DNA of 7,619 nt, taken from the NCBI GenBank assembly GCA_947175975.1, contig CAMWOX010000069.1, forward strand, positions 1 through 7,619, in the 5' to 3' direction. Position numbers and translations under genes: made by a program. The stretch is from an uncultured Ruminococcus sp. Lineage in GTDB: Bacteria > Bacillota > Clostridia > Oscillospirales > Ruminococcaceae. The notes under the pieces are model-generated. The model ran no database searches. It was given only the letters and a program-made list of their open reading frames with translations, and was not told the origin of the DNA. Shown here piece by piece: positions 6,329 through 7,619 of the stretch (its first letter is position 1; every line of letters begins with the position of its first letter).

Positions 6329-6354
6329 CAGGGAAAAACATTACTTTTTCCCTG
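6329..6354 (-). repeat. Perfect 10-bp intercistronic hairpin with the upstream stop codon in its loop
   Basis: CAGGGAAAAA (6329-6338) and TTTTTCCCTG (6345-6354) are exact reverse complements around a 6-base loop. The TAA stop of the 330-residue gene (6343-6341) lies in the loop, and the stem ends 3 bases before the ribosome binding site of the next gene. The T-run is inside the stem rather than after it, so it does not look like an ordinary terminator. It may set the ratio of the two proteins, as a processing, stability or translation-coupling element. Confidence 0.6.
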
Positions 6355-7333
6355 TATTATTATAGGGATGGTTATCCGCATTCAGGATATTAATACCACC
6401 AATGGACTTGACCGTGTCGCTGGTAAGCTGACGGCTTTCTGCATTGCACTTGTCAAGCTTTTCAGAAAGTTCTTCTTTCTCTGCAAGCAAAGCATCGTAT
6501 TTCTGTTCCAGTCTGTCAAGTTCTGCCTGCAATTCCTGGATCTTATTCTGATTATCTTTTTCTTCCAGCATCTTATGATAGCCATACTCCTTGTTGAGTT
6601 CTTTCTCTTTGGCAGTCGCACTCTCTTGTTTCGCTTGTTCAATCAACGATGGAATACTTTCTACTTTGGCTTCCATAGCAGAAATTTCACTCATTTTGTC
6701 AAGACAGTTTTGTTTTGCCTCATTTGCATCTGTTTCTTTTTCTTTCAAGGCAAGTTCTCTCTCAGCGAGCGTTTTTTCCCGTTCTTCTTTTTCCTGTTTT
6801 CTGGCACGCTTTAAATCATATGTATACTGCTCATTTTCACGGGCTGCGGACTGCTGGTATTCTTTTTCGACTGCCTTTTTCTTCTGCTGGATTTCAAAAA
6901 CTTTCTCATCAATCTCCTGTTCACTCTGAACAAGCTTATCCTGCGTATCCTGCTTATCTTTTTCCAGTTTTTCCTGAAATGCACTGTCTTCATCCGCCAG
7001 TTCATCAAAAAATTCCTGAGAAAGTACCTGATGTGCGTTTCGGATTGCCGCAAGACTATCTGCATCAACATCAATGCCGTAAAATTTTTTGACATCCTGT
7101 TTTTTCTCCTCAATTTTTCTCATCACTTCAAAGTACTGCTCGGTTGTTTCTGCATTCAGAATCCCACGGGCAACAACTTTCTCAGCCAGTGCAAGTGTTC
7201 TTGCGGTTTGTTCCTCCTGCATAATGCTCTCTGGTGTTTCAAGCATTTTCTTTTTTGCCTGAATGATCTCAACCTGAGCCAGATACGCTTCAGAAAGATA
7301 TACGGTTGCATCTTTGTTTTTGTCTAAAATCAT
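6341..7333 (-). CDS. Coiled-coil protein of unknown function, 330 residues (first gene of the pair)
   Basis: I do not recognise a characterised family. The first 110 residues are a mixed, probably helical region with normal composition (TVYLSEAYLAQVEIIQAKKK; ARGILNAETTEQYFEVMRKI; VKKFYGIDVDADSLAAIRNA), which may be a globular head. From about 112 to 305 the sequence is Glu/Lys/Gln-rich heptad-type coiled coil. The last 154 residues match its downstream neighbour without a gap. The block IPSLIEQAKQESATAKEKEL with NKEYGY (227-252) and the end TVKSIGGINILN (307-318) are the strongest parts, followed by a polar 12-residue tail. Two Cys (210, 296); no signal peptide or membrane helix. AAAAGGAG at 7350-7343 lies 9 bases before the ATG. 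The N-terminal head differs from the partner's, so the two may share an assembly domain but bind different things. Confidence 0.85.
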   Translation of the reverse strand: MILDKNKDATVYLSEAYLAQVEIIQAKKKMLETPESIMQEEQTARTLALAEKVVARGILNAETTEQYFEVMRKIEEKKQDVKKFYGIDVDADSLAAIRNAHQVLSQEFFDELADEDSAFQEKLEKDKQDTQDKLVQSEQEIDEKVFEIQQKKKAVEKEYQQSAARENEQYTYDLKRARKQEKEEREKTLAERELALKEKETDANEAKQNCLDKMSEISAMEAKVESIPSLIEQAKQESATAKEKELNKEYGYHKMLEEKDNQNKIQELQAELDRLEQKYDALLAEKEELSEKLDKCNAESRQLTSDTVKSIGGINILNADNHPYNNTGKK

Positions 7334-7370
7334 AACAAAATACTCCTTTTTATTTTAATTATCTGAAAGG

Positions 7371-7386
7371 TCAAATAATTATTTGA
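7371..7386. repeat. Perfect 16-bp palindrome in the coiled-coil operon leader (candidate operator)
   Basis: TCAAATAATTATTTGA is its own reverse complement with no spacer. It lies 15 bases downstream of the -10 hexamer, roughly from +8 to +23 of the transcript, and about 20 bases ahead of the ribosome binding site. The place fits a roadblock-type repressor site. AT-rich DNA yields short palindromes by chance, but 16 uninterrupted bases at this position is notable. Confidence 0.45.
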
Positions 7387-7400
7387 TTTTCATTGGTTTT

Positions 7401-7409
7401 ATTATAACA
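7401..7409 (-). promoter_or_regulatory. Extended -10 promoter of the coiled-coil operon
   Basis: The minus strand reads TGTTATAAT, a perfect extended -10 element (TG-n-TATAAT). The -35 region 17 bases upstream (TAAATT) is weak, which extended -10 promoters tolerate. Transcription would start near 7394, giving a leader of about 60 bases. Confidence 0.65.
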
Positions 7410-7457
7410 TATAAGCTATTCAAAATTTATATAACTATAAAAATTAATTTCATTATT

Positions 7458-7506
7458 TTTTTAAAGTACCCATCAGCATAATTTCCCATATTGAATACTT
7501 TAAAAA
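7458..7506. repeat. 11-bp perfect inverted repeat upstream of the coiled-coil promoter
   Basis: TTTTTAAAGTA (7458-7468) and TACTTTAAAAA (7496-7506) are exact reverse complements separated by 27 bases that contain CCCAT at one end and TCCCAT near the other. The element lies about 50-100 bp upstream of the -10 box, between the promoter and the tRNA terminator. Nothing else is seen in the 231-base gap between the coiled-coil start and the tRNA apart from this repeat, the promoter elements and the terminator. Confidence 0.4.
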
Positions 7507-7520
7507 TTTCTCTTGTATAG

Positions 7521-7549
7521 AAAAAAAGACCGATTTCTCGGTCTTTTTT
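7521..7549 (-). terminator. Intrinsic terminator after tRNA-Trp
   Basis: On the minus strand AAAAAAGACCGA pairs with TCGGTCTTTTTT around a GAAA tetraloop, ending in a T7 run. It starts 15 bases after the tRNA 3' end. No plus-strand gene ends here, so it serves the tRNA transcription unit and insulates the coiled-coil promoter from it. Confidence 0.85.
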
Positions 7550-7564
7550 AATATAGAAATATAA

Positions 7565-7619
7565 CAGGGGCAGAAGGACTTGAACCCTCGGCACGCGGTT
7601 TTGGAGACCGCTGCTCTAC
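7565..7619 (-). tRNA. tRNA-Trp (anticodon CCA), 5' part beyond the right edge
   Basis: The minus strand contains the end of the D arm (GTAGAGC), then an anticodon stem GCGGT/ACCGC around the loop CTCCAAA with anticodon CCA (7604-7602). Next come a variable loop and a T arm, GAGGG-TTCAAGT-CCTTC. The 3' acceptor strand TGCCCCT and discriminator G at 7565 follow. The following bases are TTA, so the CCA tail is not encoded and must be added by tRNA nucleotidyltransferase. The anticodon reads UGG, for tryptophan. The 5' acceptor strand and most of the D arm lie outside the window. Confidence 0.95.

Noticed and set aside
5335..6814. Long plus-strand frames of 226 and 205 codons rich in Phe, Leu and Ser.
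   Set aside because: They are antisense to the Lys/Glu-rich coiled-coil genes, whose codons read backwards give Phe/Leu/Ser. They lack ribosome binding sites and recognisable motifs, and the minus-strand genes have proper starts.
4477..7549. Similarity of the terminators at 4477-4504 and 7521-7549 (both A-run, GACC, ATTTC, GGTC, T-run) as a possible dispersed repeat.
   Set aside because: Short intrinsic terminators with A and T flanks converge on this form; nothing outside the stems is shared.

Overview
The window looks like a chromosomal segment of a low-to-moderate G+C Gram-positive bacterium. I infer a Ruminococcaceae/Clostridia-type gut Firmicute. The basis is strong AGGAGG-type ribosome binding sites, near-consensus sigma-A promoters, U-rich intrinsic terminators, a tRNA without an encoded CCA, and the families present (PheB-type ACT protein next to hom, DegV, AGCS symporter). 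No IS element, phage gene, CRISPR array or integrase was seen.

Left part (1-2063, all minus strand). A PheB-like HTH-ACT protein and homoserine dehydrogenase form a two-gene operon, read from a near-consensus promoter at 2035-2063. The operon ends in a strong hairpin plus T-run at 141-197. That hairpin also lies only a few bases ahead of the ribosome binding site of the next gene, a MATE-family transporter whose N-terminus runs off the left edge. A possible 13-codon leader peptide reads through the first arm of the hairpin and stops in its loop, as in ribosome-controlled attenuators.

Middle part (2064-4504, plus strand). A consensus promoter at 2097-2125, divergent from the hom promoter, drives a DegV-family (FakB-like) fatty-acid-binding protein and, 4 bases later, an AGCS-family sodium:amino-acid symporter. 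An intrinsic terminator closes the operon. A perfect 7-bp inverted repeat lies between the two divergent -35 boxes and could be an operator for both operons.

Right part (4505-7619). A small two-helix membrane protein of unknown function (plus strand) has its own promoter. It converges on a two-gene minus-strand operon encoding cytoplasmic Lys/Glu-rich coiled-coil proteins of 330 and 390 residues. These two are paralogues: the last ~154 residues align without a gap and share two near-identical blocks, including a C-terminal GGI-x-ILN motif. The operon has its own extended -10 promoter, a perfect 16-bp palindrome in the leader, a perfect 10-bp hairpin between the genes and a terminator-like hairpin after them. 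I do not recognise this pair as a characterised family, and it is the least explained part of the window. The right edge holds the 3' three quarters of a minus-strand tRNA-Trp and its terminator.

Functionally the left and middle parts concern amino acid synthesis (aspartate family), amino acid uptake and phospholipid precursor handling. The coiled-coil operon and the small membrane protein have no assignable pathway from sequence alone.
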